Source: an uncultured Aquimarina sp.
GTDB lineage: Bacteria > Bacteroidota > Bacteroidia > Flavobacteriales > Flavobacteriaceae
Assembly: GCA_947496555.1 (NCBI GenBank)
Contig: CANMDH010000008.1
Coordinates: 1 to 64,000, forward strand
DNA: 64,000 nt
Direction: 5' to 3'
The translations under genes and the position numbers were made by a program. Each line of letters starts with the position of its first letter. Positions within the stretch are counted from its first letter, which is position 1. A model generated the notes under the pieces. It saw only the letters and a list, made by a program, of their open reading frames with translations, had not been told where the DNA came from and did not search any database. Below, piece by piece: positions 45,468 through 54,816 of the stretch.

Positions 45468-46871
45468 TTATTTTGATTTAACAATTTGTGCCATAAGTTC
45501 TGCTTCGGTTACTAACTTTCCGTTAGCATAAGCAAAGGCTTGCATATGACATATCCCTCTTCGGATCGGTGTAATTAATTCTAGTTTAAATATCAAGGTA
45601 TCACCAGGCAATACTTGTTGTTTAAACTTTACCTTATCAATTTTCATGAAATAGGTAAGATAATTTTCTGGATCTGGCACGGTACTTAATGCTAGTATCC
45701 CTCCAGTCTGAGCCATAGCTTCAACTTGAAGAACTCCCGGCATTACTGGTGCTCCCGGAAAATGCCCTACAAAGAAAGGCTCATTCATTGTAACATTTTT
45801 TAGCCCTACAACATGCTTATCAGACATCTCCAAAATCCGGTCTATTAATAAGAATGGGGATCTATGCGGAAGCATTTCCATAATCTTATTAATATTCATT
45901 AAAGGTTCTTTTGACAGATCAAAGTTTGGAACTTTATTGCGTTTTTCAATTTTAATAATTTTAGAAAGCTTTTTAGCAAACTGAGTATTAACAAAATGTC
46001 CAGGTTTATTTGCAATAATTTTCCCTTTAATTCTTGTTCCGATTAAAGCCAAATCCCCTATTACATCTAATAATTTATGCCTTGCAGCTTCATTGGGATA
46101 ATGCAATGTTAAGTTATCCAGAATACCATTAGGTTTGATAGCGATAGAATCTTTTCCAAATGCAACCTTAAGTTTTTCCATAGTATCCGGACTTAATTCT
46201 TTATCTACATATACAATTGCATTGTTAAGGTCTCCTCCTTTTATCAATCCATGTTCCAGAAGCATTTCTAACTCATGTAAAAAACTAAATGTTCTGGCAT
46301 CTGCTATCTCTTCTTTGAAATCTGAAAGTTTTTTTAGTGATGCATTTTGGGTACCTAAAACTTTAGTCCCAAAATCCACCATTGCAGTCACTTGGTATTC
46401 GTCGGATGGCATTACTATAATTTCGCTACCAGATTCTTCATCTGTATACGAAATTACATCTTTTACGACATATTCTTCTCGATCTGCCTCCTGTTCTACT
46501 ATACCAGCTTTTTCTATAGCTTCAACAAAAAACTTACTGGAGCCATCCATTATTGGAGGCTCTGAAGCATCAAGCTCTATCAATAAATTATCAATCTCTA
46601 ACCCAACACATGCAGCAAGTACATGTTCTGATGTTTGGATACTAACTCCATTTTTTTCTAAATTAGTTCCCCGCTGCGTATTAACCACATAGTTAGCATC
46701 AGCTTCGATAATAGGGTTTCCTTCTAGATCTATTCTACAAAATGCATATCCATGATTTACAGGGGCCGGCTTAAATGTAAGTGTTACTTCTTTCCCTGTG
46801 TGCAAACCAACTCCAGTAAGTTTCACCTCCTTTTGAATGGTTCTTTGTTTGTTCACAACAACATCACTCAT
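45468..46871 (-). CDS. lpxC-fabZ: Bifunctional LpxC deacetylase / FabZ dehydratase
   Basis: The 467-residue fusion has an N-terminal LpxC (about 1-300: [35 protein letters not shown], the zinc His of [17 protein letters not shown]) and a C-terminal FabZ hot-dog dehydratase (about 320-467: [35 protein letters not shown]). It catalyses the committed deacetylation of lipid A and the dehydration in fatty acid synthesis. The fusion is characteristic of Bacteroidetes. It overlaps the end of lpxD by 8 bases, so the two are coupled. Confidence 0.97.
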   Translation of the reverse strand: MSDVVVNKQRTIQKEVKLTGVGLHTGKEVTLTFKPAPVNHGYAFCRIDLEGNPIIEADANYVVNTQRGTNLEKNGVSIQTSEHVLAACVGLEIDNLLIELDASEPPIMDGSSKFFVEAIEKAGIVEQEADREEYVVKDVISYTDEESGSEIIVMPSDEYQVTAMVDFGTKVLGTQNASLKKLSDFKEEIADARTFSFLHELEMLLEHGLIKGGDLNNAIVYVDKELSPDTMEKLKVAFGKDSIAIKPNGILDNLTLHYPNEAARHKLLDVIGDLALIGTRIKGKIIANKPGHFVNTQFAKKLSKIIKIEKRNKVPNFDLSKEPLMNINKIMEMLPHRSPFLLIDRILEMSDKHVVGLKNVTMNEPFFVGHFPGAPVMPGVLQVEAMAQTGGILALSTVPDPENYLTYFMKIDKVKFKQQVLPGDTLIFKLELITPIRRGICHMQAFAYANGKLVTEAELMAQIVKSK

Positions 46872-47892
46872 TATTATTTATCTTTTTCTCTAGTTTATAA
46901 ACCCTGTCCACTATTTTGGGCAGGTTCTTAAAATGAACATACGATTTATTATAGTCTGAATACCCTAGGGCTGGGGATCCTTGAATTGCCTCTCCGTCCT
47001 TTATATTTCTTCCTATTCCTGATTGCGCTTGGATTCTTACTTTATTGCCAATGGTAAGATGTCCAGCAATTCCTACTTGCCCACCAATCAAACAATGCTT
47101 TCCTATTTTAGTAGAACCCGCAATACCAGTCTGTGCCGCAATGGCGGTATGCTCTCCTATTTCAACATTATGAGCAATTTGTATCTGATTGTCGAGCTTA
47201 ACTCCTGTATGGATAATTGTAGATCCAAGAGTTGCTCTATCGATAGTAGTTCCAGCACCAACATCTACATTATCTTCTATAATTACATTACCTGTTTGAG
47301 GCACCTTACTGTATTCTCCTTTTTCATTGGGAGTAAATCCAAACCCATCTGCTCCTACTATCGCTCCACTATGTATTACACAACCATTCCCTATTATTGT
47401 CTCAGAATATATTTTGGCTCCAGAAAAGACAATAACATTGTCTCCAATAGTGACATTATCACCTATATATACATTTGGATAAATCTTTGCATTATCTCCT
47501 ATTTTAGCATTTTCTCCCATATAAGAGAACGCTCCAAAATATATGTTTTCACCATACGATGCTGTTTCAGAGATAAAACTTGGTTGTTCTATACCAGCTT
47601 TATTCATCTTCACCATATTATAGTATTCTAACAATTGTGAAAAAGCCTTGTAGGCATCATCAACACGAATCAAAGTTGTTTTTATATCTGATTCGGCCTC
47701 AAAACTTTTATCTACGATAGTAATAGAGGCGTCAGTAGAATAAATAAATTGGGTATATTTAGGATTAGACAAGAAGGTCAACGACCCTTTGGTTCCTTCT
47801 TCTATTTTTGCTAATTTGGACACCTCAACAGTTTCATCACCTTCGACTTCACCGTCTAAAATGCCCGCAATTTGTGTGGCTGTAAAAATCAT
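46864..47892 (-). CDS. lpxD: UDP-3-O-acylglucosamine N-acyltransferase
   Basis: The 342-residue protein has the LpxD N-terminal uridine-binding domain ([35 protein letters not shown]) and a long hexapeptide beta-helix with the catalytic His in [20 protein letters not shown]. It adds the N-linked hydroxyacyl chain of lipid A. The C-terminal helix [15 protein letters not shown] is usual. It is the first lpx gene and starts after the HD gene, 24 bp away. Confidence 0.96.
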   Translation of the reverse strand: MIFTATQIAGILDGEVEGDETVEVSKLAKIEEGTKGSLTFLSNPKYTQFIYSTDASITIVDKSFEAESDIKTTLIRVDDAYKAFSQLLEYYNMVKMNKAGIEQPSFISETASYGENIYFGAFSYMGENAKIGDNAKIYPNVYIGDNVTIGDNVIVFSGAKIYSETIIGNGCVIHSGAIVGADGFGFTPNEKGEYSKVPQTGNVIIEDNVDVGAGTTIDRATLGSTIIHTGVKLDNQIQIAHNVEIGEHTAIAAQTGIAGSTKIGKHCLIGGQVGIAGHLTIGNKVRIQAQSGIGRNIKDGEAIQGSPALGYSDYNKSYVHFKNLPKIVDRVYKLEKKINNNE

Positions 47893-47916
47893 TCTAGCAA
47901 AAGTATAAAAAATGTG

Positions 47917-49146
47917 TTAATGTTTGTACTTTGGAGAGCACATAAAATATTTGGTAACAGGTTTCGATAATGCTTCGAGATTATACTCATCGGTTGCTTT
48001 TACAATATCTATTATCTTTCTTGACCCATATAAAATATTTATATTCTGTCTGTTTTGATGATATGCCTGGTTAGAAATTGTCCCTCCAAAAACAAAATAA
48101 CGTGCATCTTCTTTAGAAATTTTATACTTCTTACAAATTTTATGTACCTGTTTATCTTCCTTTTCCTTTTCAAAAGGTTTTCTTTTAATTTTAATTTTTA
48201 GAAGATCTCTGTCTACAATCATAGATGAGAGTTTACTCAGTACAAAATCTTCTACGTCCACCCATTCTTTCATTGCAGAAACAATGTCATAATCATCTAG
48301 TCTAGAAAATGTATCTAAAACTTCTGTCGTAAAATTATCCGAAGTGATTTTATTTTCAAGAAAAAAAGTTAATGCTTGACTTGCTGGTAACTCAACTCCT
48401 TTTTCAACCAATTCTTTGGCTCTTTGTAAAACTCTTATTAGCAAATTCTCGGCTACGATACTAGTCTTATGAAGGTAGACCTGCCAATACATTAATCGCC
48501 TAGCTAATAAGAACTTTTCTACAGAGTAAATCCCCTTCTCCTCGATTACCAATTCATCATTAACCACAGTAAGCATTGTAATTAAACGTTCACTATTTAT
48601 ATTTCCTTCAGCAACACCAGTATAAAAACTATCCCGCTTTAGATAATCAAGACGATCCATGTCTAATTGACCAGAAATTAGCTGATGTAAAAAGTTACGA
48701 TGATATTCTCCCTTAAAAATTTGTATAGCAAGCGTTAAACTACCGTTAAAATCTTCGTTAATCTTTTCCATAAACATTAACGAAATTGACTCATGATTTA
48801 CCTCATTCACGATGCTATGTTCCATAGCATGTGAAAAAGGACCATGACCTATATCATGTAATAAAATAGCCGCATATAATGCTTCCTCTTCTTCTTCAGA
48901 AATGCTAACTCCCTTAAAACGAAGCACTCTCACAGCTTGTTGCATTAAATACATGCAACCCAACGCATGGTGAAACCGGGTATGATGTGCACCAGGATAC
49001 ACCAAATACGAAAGCCCCATTTGCGAAATACGTCGTAATCTTTGAAAGTATTTATGCTCTAAAAGGTCAAAAACTAGTTCATTGGGTATCGTAATAAAAC
49101 CGTAAATTGGATCGTTTAATATTTTAAGCTTATTTCTTTTTTTCAA
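47917..49146 (-). CDS. HD-domain phosphohydrolase (dGTPase-like)
   Basis: The ~409-residue protein has the HD signature AAILLHDIGHGPFSHAMEHS with upstream His in GAHHTRFHHALG and further metal ligands, plus DMDRLDYLKRDSF. It belongs to the YdhJ/dNTPase-like HD family. I place the start at TTG 49146 (MKKRNKLKILNDPIYGF) because the in-frame ATG at 49179 lies on a perfect -7 box (TATATTTG, 49176-49169) and would be before the transcription start. It probably hydrolyses (d)NTPs or another nucleotide phosphate. It is the first gene of the lpx operon. Confidence 0.85.
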   Translation of the reverse strand: MKKRNKLKILNDPIYGFITIPNELVFDLLEHKYFQRLRRISQMGLSYLVYPGAHHTRFHHALGCMYLMQQAVRVLRFKGVSISEEEEEALYAAILLHDIGHGPFSHAMEHSIVNEVNHESISLMFMEKINEDFNGSLTLAIQIFKGEYHRNFLHQLISGQLDMDRLDYLKRDSFYTGVAEGNINSERLITMLTVVNDELVIEEKGIYSVEKFLLARRLMYWQVYLHKTSIVAENLLIRVLQRAKELVEKGVELPASQALTFFLENKITSDNFTTEVLDTFSRLDDYDIVSAMKEWVDVEDFVLSKLSSMIVDRDLLKIKIKRKPFEKEKEDKQVHKICKKYKISKEDARYFVFGGTISNQAYHQNRQNINILYGSRKIIDIVKATDEYNLEALSKPVTKYFMCSPKYKH

Positions 49147-49168
49147 GTTTACATTACTTTTACAAAAG

Positions 49169-49176
49169 CAAATATA
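49169..49176 (-). promoter_or_regulatory. -7 element for the HD-lpx operon
   Basis: The minus strand reads TATATTTG, an exact TAnnTTTG, overlapping the first possible ATG of the HD gene. No clear TTG is seen 17-23 bases upstream. It supports the downstream TTG start. Confidence 0.4.
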
Positions 49177-49287
49177 CATATATGCTATTCATAAAGAACA
49201 TTTCGAAATAAAATTAAGTTCCGGATTAGTTTTTAAAAGAAATAAATAGGTTTATATTACAAATTGATAAATAAAAAATAAAATTTA

Positions 49288-50838
49288 ATGAGTAAAATTA
49301 AGATACTGTGGGTGGATGATGAAATTGATTTACTTAAACCACATATATTATTTTTGGAGAAGAAGAATTATGACGTAACCAAATGTCAAAGTGGTACCGA
49401 AGCTTTAGATATTTTGGATGAAGATAACTTTGATATCATCTTTTTAGATGAAAACATGCCCGGGCTGTCTGGAATCGAAACATTATCCGAAATTAAGGAA
49501 AAAGAAGACAGTATTCCTGTGGTAATGATTACAAAAAGTGAGGAAGAATATATTATGGAGGAGGCTATCGGAAGTAAAATTGCCGATTACCTCATCAAAC
49601 CTGTTAATCCCAATCAAATATTACTGAGTCTCAAGAAAAATCTTGACAATTCTCGTTTGGTTTCAGAAAAAACCACTTCTAATTATCAACAGGTATTTAG
49701 AAAAATAGCAATGGATATGGCTATGGTAAATTCTTACGAAGAATGGTCAGAGCTATACCAAAGATTAATTTATTGGGAGCTCCAATTAGAAGATATTGAA
49801 GATACAGGAATGTTTGAAATTCTTGAATCTCAAAAAGCTGAGGCCAACTCACAATTCTGTAAATTTATAGACAAAAACTACCCAGATTGGTTTGAAGGCA
49901 AGGGCGATGCCCCTATTATGTCGCATACCTTATTTAAAGAGAAGGTAGTTCCCGAAATTAGCAAAGAGGAACCAACGTTGCTAGTAGTAATAGATAATTT
50001 ACGTTATGATCAATGGAAAGCCTTTGAACCTATTGTAAACAATTATTACAAGAAAGATCACGAAATTTCGTACTACAGTATTTTACCTACCGCTACTCAA
50101 TACGCCAGAAATGCGATTTTTTCTGGTTTGATGCCTGCAGAGATGAAAAAAAGACATCCAGACCTATGGCTGGATGACACAGATGAAGGAGGGAAAAACA
50201 TGCACGAAAACGAATTTCTTACGGCACAATTACAACGACTCGGGTTAAATATAAAGCATGAATATTACAAGATCACTAATGAAAGATCCGGTAGAACATT
50301 AGCAACTAACTTTAAAGGACTTAAAGATAACGATCTCACGGTAGTAGTATATAATTTTGTAGATATGCTTTCTCACAGTAAAACCGAAATGGAAGTTATT
50401 AAGGAGTTAGCATCAAATGACAAGTCCTATCGTTCACTAACACAAAGTTGGTTCAAAAACTCGCCGTTGCTAGAAATAATACAACAGGCACAACAACTCG
50501 GTTTTAAATTGCTTATCACAACCGATCATGGAACTATAAACGTGAAGAATCCTTCCAAAGTAATAGGTGATAAAAACACCAGCCTTAACTTACGCTACAA
50601 AACAGGGAAAAGTCTTACTTACGAACAAAAAGAGGTTTTGGAAGCAACTGACCCAAAGACAATCCATCTGCCATCAATAAACGTGAGTAGTTCTTTTATT
50701 TTTGCTAAAGGTGATTTCTTCTTTGCCTATCCGAACAATTATAATCATTATGTAAGTTATTACAGAAATACGTATCAGCATGGTGGTGTCTCTCTTGAGG
50801 AAATGATTATACCGTTTGTCTCTTTAAAACCAAGATAA
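49288..50838 (+). CDS. porX: PorX: response regulator with PglZ/alkaline phosphatase-like domain
   Basis: The 516-residue protein has an N-terminal receiver domain (ILWVDDEIDLLKPH, phospho-acceptor Asp54 in DIIFLDENMPGLSG, MITKSE, DYLIKPVNP) and a C-terminal PglZ domain from about 220 (TLLVVIDNLRYDQWKAFEP, ATQYARNAIFSGLMPAEM, LLITTDHGTINVKNPSKVIG, QHGGVSLEEMIIPFVSL). PorX is partnered with the PorY kinase and controls T9SS genes in Bacteroidetes. The PglZ domain is a metal-dependent phosphohydrolase of oligonucleotides in PorX homologues, as far as I recall. porY is not in this window. Confidence 0.95.
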   Translation: MSKIKILWVDDEIDLLKPHILFLEKKNYDVTKCQSGTEALDILDEDNFDIIFLDENMPGLSGIETLSEIKEKEDSIPVVMITKSEEEYIMEEAIGSKIADYLIKPVNPNQILLSLKKNLDNSRLVSEKTTSNYQQVFRKIAMDMAMVNSYEEWSELYQRLIYWELQLEDIEDTGMFEILESQKAEANSQFCKFIDKNYPDWFEGKGDAPIMSHTLFKEKVVPEISKEEPTLLVVIDNLRYDQWKAFEPIVNNYYKKDHEISYYSILPTATQYARNAIFSGLMPAEMKKRHPDLWLDDTDEGGKNMHENEFLTAQLQRLGLNIKHEYYKITNERSGRTLATNFKGLKDNDLTVVVYNFVDMLSHSKTEMEVIKELASNDKSYRSLTQSWFKNSPLLEIIQQAQQLGFKLLITTDHGTINVKNPSKVIGDKNTSLNLRYKTGKSLTYEQKEVLEATDPKTIHLPSINVSSSFIFAKGDFFFAYPNNYNHYVSYYRNTYQHGGVSLEEMIIPFVSLKPR

Positions 50839-50880
50839 CCCGATGTTTTTTGACCTATTTTTTGCTTAGAATTTAAGAAA

Positions 50881-51282
50881 ATGACCATAGAATATACTTT
50901 GGAAGATCTTCAAGATGTAGCCAAACAGGTAATTAAAAACGTTGATAGCAAAATTTTATTATTTGATGCATCAATGGGAGTTGGTAAAACAACACTCATC
51001 AAAGAGATCTGTAAACAACTTGGCGTAAAAGATGTAATTTCTAGCCCCACGTATTCCCTGGTAAACGAATATGAAGGAGATGAAGGAACTGTTTATCATT
51101 TTGATTTTTATCGAATAGATAACGAAGAAGAGGCATATCATATTGGCTTCGAGGAATATTTGGATTCTGGAAATTGGATCTTTATCGAATGGCCAGAAAA
51201 GGTATCTAATTTATTACCTGATGATGCAGCTATAATCAAAATCAATCTTTCTGACAACGAAAAGAGAGTTCTTAAATATTAA
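50881..51282 (+). CDS. tsaE: tRNA threonylcarbamoyladenosine biosynthesis ATPase TsaE
   Basis: The 133-residue P-loop protein has the Walker A motif FDASMGVGKTTLIKE, the TsaE motif SSPTYSLVNEYEG, and the Walker B region VYHFDFYRIDNEEE followed by IFIEWPEKVSNLLP. It assists the TsaB/TsaD complex in making t6A37 in tRNAs. It begins 42 bp downstream of porX on the same strand. Confidence 0.95.
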   Translation: MTIEYTLEDLQDVAKQVIKNVDSKILLFDASMGVGKTTLIKEICKQLGVKDVISSPTYSLVNEYEGDEGTVYHFDFYRIDNEEEAYHIGFEEYLDSGNWIFIEWPEKVSNLLPDDAAIIKINLSDNEKRVLKY

Positions 51283-51289
51283 AGTATTC

Positions 51290-51308
51290 AACCTATCATA
51301 GGTTTTAA
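51290..51308 (+). terminator. Weak terminator-like hairpin after tsaE
   Basis: AACCTA-TCA-TAGGTT (51290-51304) is followed by TTAAAT. The 6-bp stem is short and A-T rich, so it is only a tentative terminator. Confidence 0.35.
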
Positions 51309-51372
51309 ATAATTGATGGATTTGTTTTCTTGGCTTTTTTATTCGTAATTTGAGATACAGAATTTCACACAA

Positions 51373-52578
51373 ATGAGTAAACCAAAATCTCCTTTTACAA
51401 AAGAACAACTCCTGCCGCAGGAGGAAATGATAGAAGTAGCACGAAAAAAAGGAAAACTGTTTATTGGTATCCCAAAAGAAACAAGTTATCAAGAAAAAAG
51501 GGTGTGTCTAACACCAGACGCGGTGGCTGCCTTAACTGCTCACGGACATAGAGTAATGTTGGAGACTAATGCTGGTATCGGAGCTAGATTTACTGATCGG
51601 GATTATAGCGAAGCTGGTGCAGAAATAACAAATGATAAAGCGAAAGTTTTTGGATGCCCAATTATTTTAAAAGTAGAACCGCCATCTCTGGAAGAACTGG
51701 GACATATAAACCCACAAACAGTACTAATTTCAGCATTACAACTTAAGACACAATCCAAGGAATATTTTCAAGAACTTGCCAAAAAAAGAATCACAGCATT
51801 GGGGTTTGAATTTATTCGTGATTCAGATGGTGCCTACCCTGCTGTTCGGGCTTTAAGTGAAATTGCTGGTACGGCAGCTGTACTCATTGCATCAGAATTA
51901 ATGAGTAGTGCAACCAAATCTCAAGGATCAGGATTAATGATGGGCAATATAAGTGGGGTTCCTCCTGTAGAAGTTGTAATTATAGGTGCCGGTACTGTGG
52001 GAGAATTTGCTGCTCGTTCTGCGGTAGGTTTGGGCGCAAACGTAAAAGTATTTGATAATTCAATTACCAAATTGCGTTGCATACAGACCAATGTGGGAAG
52101 ACCATTATTTACTTCTACTATTCAACCAAAAAATTTATTAAAAGCATTGCGAAGATGCGACGTGGTTATTGGTGCTGTAAGAGGAAAAAATCGTGCTCCC
52201 ATTATGGTTACAGAGACTATGGTTGAATGTATGAAAGCGGGTGCTGTAGTAATTGATGTAAGTATCGATATGGGCGGATGCTTTGAAACCAGTGAAGTTA
52301 CCTCTCATGATCATCCAACTTTTGAAAAACATGGAGTGATACATTATTGTGTACCTAATATTCCGTCTAGATATGCCAGAACATCCTCTTTGTCGATAAG
52401 TAACATTTTCACCCCTTATCTTTTGCAAATTGGAGATGAAGGAGGCATAGAAAACGCTGTACGTTTTGATCGAGGACTAAAAAATGGTTTGTATTTCTAT
52501 CACGGCATTTTAACTAGCAAACCTATAGCCGATTGGTTTGATCTATCGTACAGAGATATAAACTTGCTAATATTGTAA
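51373..52578 (+). CDS. ald: Alanine dehydrogenase
   Basis: The 401-residue protein begins with a flavobacterial N-terminal extension of about 30 residues, followed by IGIPKETSYQEKRVCLTPD, the substrate-binding and NAD domains (VVIIGAGTVGEFAARSAVGLGANVKVFDNS, a Rossmann GxGxxG), and GGCFETSEVTSHDHPTF. It interconverts alanine and pyruvate with NAD. It resembles the alanine dehydrogenase/PNT family. It lies downstream of porX-tsaE, and an inverted-repeat element follows it. Confidence 0.92.
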   Translation: MSKPKSPFTKEQLLPQEEMIEVARKKGKLFIGIPKETSYQEKRVCLTPDAVAALTAHGHRVMLETNAGIGARFTDRDYSEAGAEITNDKAKVFGCPIILKVEPPSLEELGHINPQTVLISALQLKTQSKEYFQELAKKRITALGFEFIRDSDGAYPAVRALSEIAGTAAVLIASELMSSATKSQGSGLMMGNISGVPPVEVVIIGAGTVGEFAARSAVGLGANVKVFDNSITKLRCIQTNVGRPLFTSTIQPKNLLKALRRCDVVIGAVRGKNRAPIMVTETMVECMKAGAVVIDVSIDMGGCFETSEVTSHDHPTFEKHGVIHYCVPNIPSRYARTSSLSISNIFTPYLLQIGDEGGIENAVRFDRGLKNGLYFYHGILTSKPIADWFDLSYRDINLLIL

Positions 52579-52582
52579 AAAC

Positions 52583-52779
52583 GAGTTTCTAAGCCACAAA
52601 GATTCAGAGCTACAAAGTCTTTTATTGATACTATTAGAATAACGTTAGTAGAATCAAATTCCTTCAATTTTTATAGAGAATTTTCTTAGAGCCTTTCTCT
52701 TAATTTTTTTCTTTGAAAAAATATGTATTTCGATGACGTAATTCTTTTAAAACTTTGCAACTTTGAATCTCCGAAACTC
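52583..52779. repeat. Imperfect inverted-repeat element after ald
   Basis: The left arm (52583-52624, with GAGTTTC ... AGATTCAGAGCTACAAAGT) and the reverse complement of the right arm (52749-52779, GAGTTTC-GG-AGATTCAAAGTTGCAAAGT) match in most positions. The two arms enclose about 125 AT-rich bases without an ORF. The right end adjoins the promoter of the next gene. It resembles a degenerate MITE-like element; mobility is not shown. Confidence 0.5.
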
Positions 52780-52797
52780 AAAAAATACGTACTTTTG
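52763..52797 (+). promoter_or_regulatory. Promoter of the 124-residue membrane protein gene
   Basis: TACTTTTG (52790-52797) is an exact -7 match; a TTG at 52763-52765 lies 24 bases upstream, one beyond the usual spacing. The ATG is at 52822. Confidence 0.4.
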
Positions 52798-52821
52798 AAC
52801 TCATAATTTTTTAGTCGTTTT

Positions 52822-53196
52822 ATGAAATTAGCACAACGTTTGTTTTATTATTTAGGTGGGTTTGTAATTGGTCTTATTCTTTTATTTTTCTTTTTAGGCG
52901 GAAAAAAAGCTTCATGTGACTATAGCCCAACTGCCAGAGTTCTTAAAAACATTCGAACAAAGGAAAGGTCTTTTTCTGAACAAGCACTTACCAATATGCA
53001 ATCTTATAGTATTGATACTGCAGATGTTTCTTCTATACTTAAAAAAGGAAGTGTTAATTTCTCAAAAAGCAACACCGAACTGGATTCATGTAGAACCTAT
53101 TTTATTGAAGGAACTATAAAAGAAAGAATGGTTTCCATACTTATAGAGAACTGCGATTCTATTGCCAAAATTAATACATTGAAGGTCCTTCAATAA
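52822..53196 (+). CDS. Small membrane protein, DUF4258-like
   Basis: The 124-residue protein has one N-terminal transmembrane helix (YYLGGFVIGLILLFFFLGG, about 9-27), a Cys in KKASCDYSPTARVLKNIR, and a short periplasmic or cytoplasmic domain with Cys in DSCRTYFIEG and ENCDSIAKI. I believe it belongs to a flavobacterial family labelled DUF4258 found beside ald, but cannot confirm. Function unknown. It is followed by the stop-to-stop neighbour (GNAT) on the other strand. Confidence 0.65.
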   Translation: MKLAQRLFYYLGGFVIGLILLFFFLGGKKASCDYSPTARVLKNIRTKERSFSEQALTNMQSYSIDTADVSSILKKGSVNFSKSNTELDSCRTYFIEGTIKERMVSILIENCDSIAKINTLKVLQ

Positions 53197-53715
53197 TCAG
53201 GCTAATTTTTTGCTCATCACCCAAAAACTGAACTTCTGTTTCCCTATAATAAATGGATGTTCTCCTGCAATTTGATATTCACTTCGATTATAAAAAGTAA
53301 TTGCCCTTTCGTTTTCCTTTAAAACTGATAACCACAGATATTCGTTACCTTCTTCTAATGCCTTATCAAAAATCATCTGTTGCAGTCTACTCCCCGTCCC
53401 TTTTGAAGAAGTCCCTTTCAACATATAAATCTTCTGTAGTTTACAAACGTTATCACTGTCGATGAAGATGGAAGGCGAATTTAGCTTTAGCTTAGCATAT
53501 CCAATAGGTGTTGATTCATCAAAAACTATCCAATAAACATTATAATCTTTACCGAGACTATCGGTTATCTTTTTATGACAAAAAGTAGTATCCAAATAAT
53601 CGATTAGGTCACCTCTATCAATAAATAGATGCCCGAATGATTGATCAAATGTCTTTTTTCCTAAGAAAGAAATACTCTTTACGTCTTCTGGAGTTGCACG
53701 TTTTATAGTAATCAT
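53197..53715 (-). CDS. GNAT-family N-acetyltransferase
   Basis: The 172-residue protein has the GNAT fold with the acetyl-CoA loop in MLKGTSSKGTGSRLQQMIF, strand 4 around VYWIVFDESTPIGYAKL and the late strand LWLSVLKENERAITFYN. The nearest family is spermidine/GNAT-like. Substrate not known. It forms a small minus-strand set with the DUF1272 gene (2 bp) and the flavin-barrel gene. Confidence 0.88.
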   Translation of the reverse strand: MITIKRATPEDVKSISFLGKKTFDQSFGHLFIDRGDLIDYLDTTFCHKKITDSLGKDYNVYWIVFDESTPIGYAKLKLNSPSIFIDSDNVCKLQKIYMLKGTSSKGTGSRLQQMIFDKALEEGNEYLWLSVLKENERAITFYNRSEYQIAGEHPFIIGKQKFSFWVMSKKLA

Positions 53716-53717
53716 AC

Positions 53718-54023
53718 TTATCTTTTTCTTGGATCTACATCTTTAAAAATTTTTAAAACTTCTTGAAACTTATTCTTATTGATTGGTTTATGCACTATTC
53801 TTGTCCCCGTAGGGTACTTTTCTACACAATTACTTGTCAAACAATTTACAGGTCGCGTAGGCCTTTTTTCAAAGCCCCCTCCGCAATTTGGACACACATT
53901 ATTCAAAATAGCATCTACACAATCTTTACAAAATGTACATTCGAATGAGCAAATCATAGCTTCACTACTATCATTTGGCAGGGTTTTATAGCAATGCTCA
54001 CATGTGGGTCTTATCTCTAACAT
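53718..54023 (-). CDS. DUF1272 zinc-binding small protein
   Basis: The 101-residue protein is rich in cysteine pairs: RPTCEHCYKTL, MICSFECTFCKDC and NVCPNCGGGF, which together form a likely zinc finger-like fold typical of DUF1272. It then has a C-terminal tail. It is co-directional with a GNAT gene and a flavin split-barrel gene. Function unknown. Confidence 0.8.
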   Translation of the reverse strand: MLEIRPTCEHCYKTLPNDSSEAMICSFECTFCKDCVDAILNNVCPNCGGGFEKRPTRPVNCLTSNCVEKYPTGTRIVHKPINKNKFQEVLKIFKDVDPRKR

Positions 54024-54033
54024 ATTTGTTGTT

Positions 54034-54693
54034 TTATTTATTGTTTTCTACATACTTTAGTACTGAATCAGGCACTTCAACTCCTTTTGGCAAATCATTA
54101 TCAGAAACGGCATCAAAAGCAACCTGCTTTATAGGCACGACTCCTGCCCAAATAGGCAATTTATGATCTTCGGGCTCGTCATTCACTCCTTCGGCTCTTA
54201 CCTTTGCAGATGCGGTATCAATACTGATCTCTAACACCAATGTTGCATTAAACTCTTTTTCATTGGGCTGCCTAACATGATCCCAATGACCAGGAACCAT
54301 ATGGTTCAAAATATAAGCCAGAGCATCCATTTTTTCTTTAGGATTATCAACTTTTTTGACAGTACCAAAAACAGTAGCGGATCGGTAATTAGCCGAATGA
54401 TGAAAAGCCGATCTTGCCAAAACCAGACCATCCAAATGAGTAACCGAAAGGCTAGCCTCTCCTGCTTCCAGTAAACTAAGCATCATACGGTTTTTAAGGG
54501 ATCCGTGTATGTAAATTTTATCTCCTCTCCTACAATATGCCGTTGGAATTACAATGGCTTTTCCTTTAAAAACATACCCTATATGACACAAAAAAGCATC
54601 ATCCAAAATAGAGTACACGGTTTCTACTTCATAACTTGCCCTTTTGGGCCCTCTTTTTACTTTATTCAACTCTGTAACTTGATATTCTGCCAT
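54034..54693 (-). CDS. Flavin split-barrel protein, pyridoxamine 5'-phosphate oxidase-like
   Basis: The 219-residue protein belongs to the FMN-binding split-barrel superfamily (YSILDDAFLCHIGYVFKGKAI, IYIHGSLKNRMMLSLLEAGE, VLARSAFHHSANYRSATVFG). It resembles the Pfam group 'Pyridox_ox_2' rather than true PdxH. It is divergent from a MocR/PdxR-family regulator 155 bp away, which fits a link to vitamin B6 or amine metabolism but does not prove it. Confidence 0.85.
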   Translation of the reverse strand: MAEYQVTELNKVKRGPKRASYEVETVYSILDDAFLCHIGYVFKGKAIVIPTAYCRRGDKIYIHGSLKNRMMLSLLEAGEASLSVTHLDGLVLARSAFHHSANYRSATVFGTVKKVDNPKEKMDALAYILNHMVPGHWDHVRQPNEKEFNATLVLEISIDTASAKVRAEGVNDEPEDHKLPIWAGVVPIKQVAFDAVSDNDLPKGVEVPDSVLKYVENNK

Positions 54694-54768
54694 AATTCAC
54701 TTTTTTGTATTGAAAATCTTATGTTCATAACATAGTAGCTAATTCTAAAACAGATGTTTTCTCATCTT

Positions 54769-54802
54769 TTGTTTTATTTTCAAATCAAAAATAATAGTTT
54801 TG
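54769..54802 (+). promoter_or_regulatory. MocR-regulator promoter
   Basis: TTG (54769-54771), a 23-base spacer and TAGTTTTG (54795-54802) fit the Bacteroidetes consensus. On the opposite strand TATTTTTG (54793-54786) could serve the divergent flavin-barrel gene. Confidence 0.55.
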
Positions 54803-54816
54803 TGGTGTGTTGCAGT

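Noticed and set aside
44972-47631. Long plus-strand ORFs opposite lpxA, lpxC-fabZ and lpxD (up to 202 residues)
   Set aside because: They are antisense to repetitive hexapeptide and enzyme genes with unambiguous motifs; their compositions (runs of Ser, Tyr, Cys) look like mirror-frame artefacts.
47898-47905. -7 box TACTTTTG just before lpxD
   Set aside because: It lies only 6 bases before the ATG and lacks a proper TTG partner; lpxD is more likely transcribed with the HD gene.
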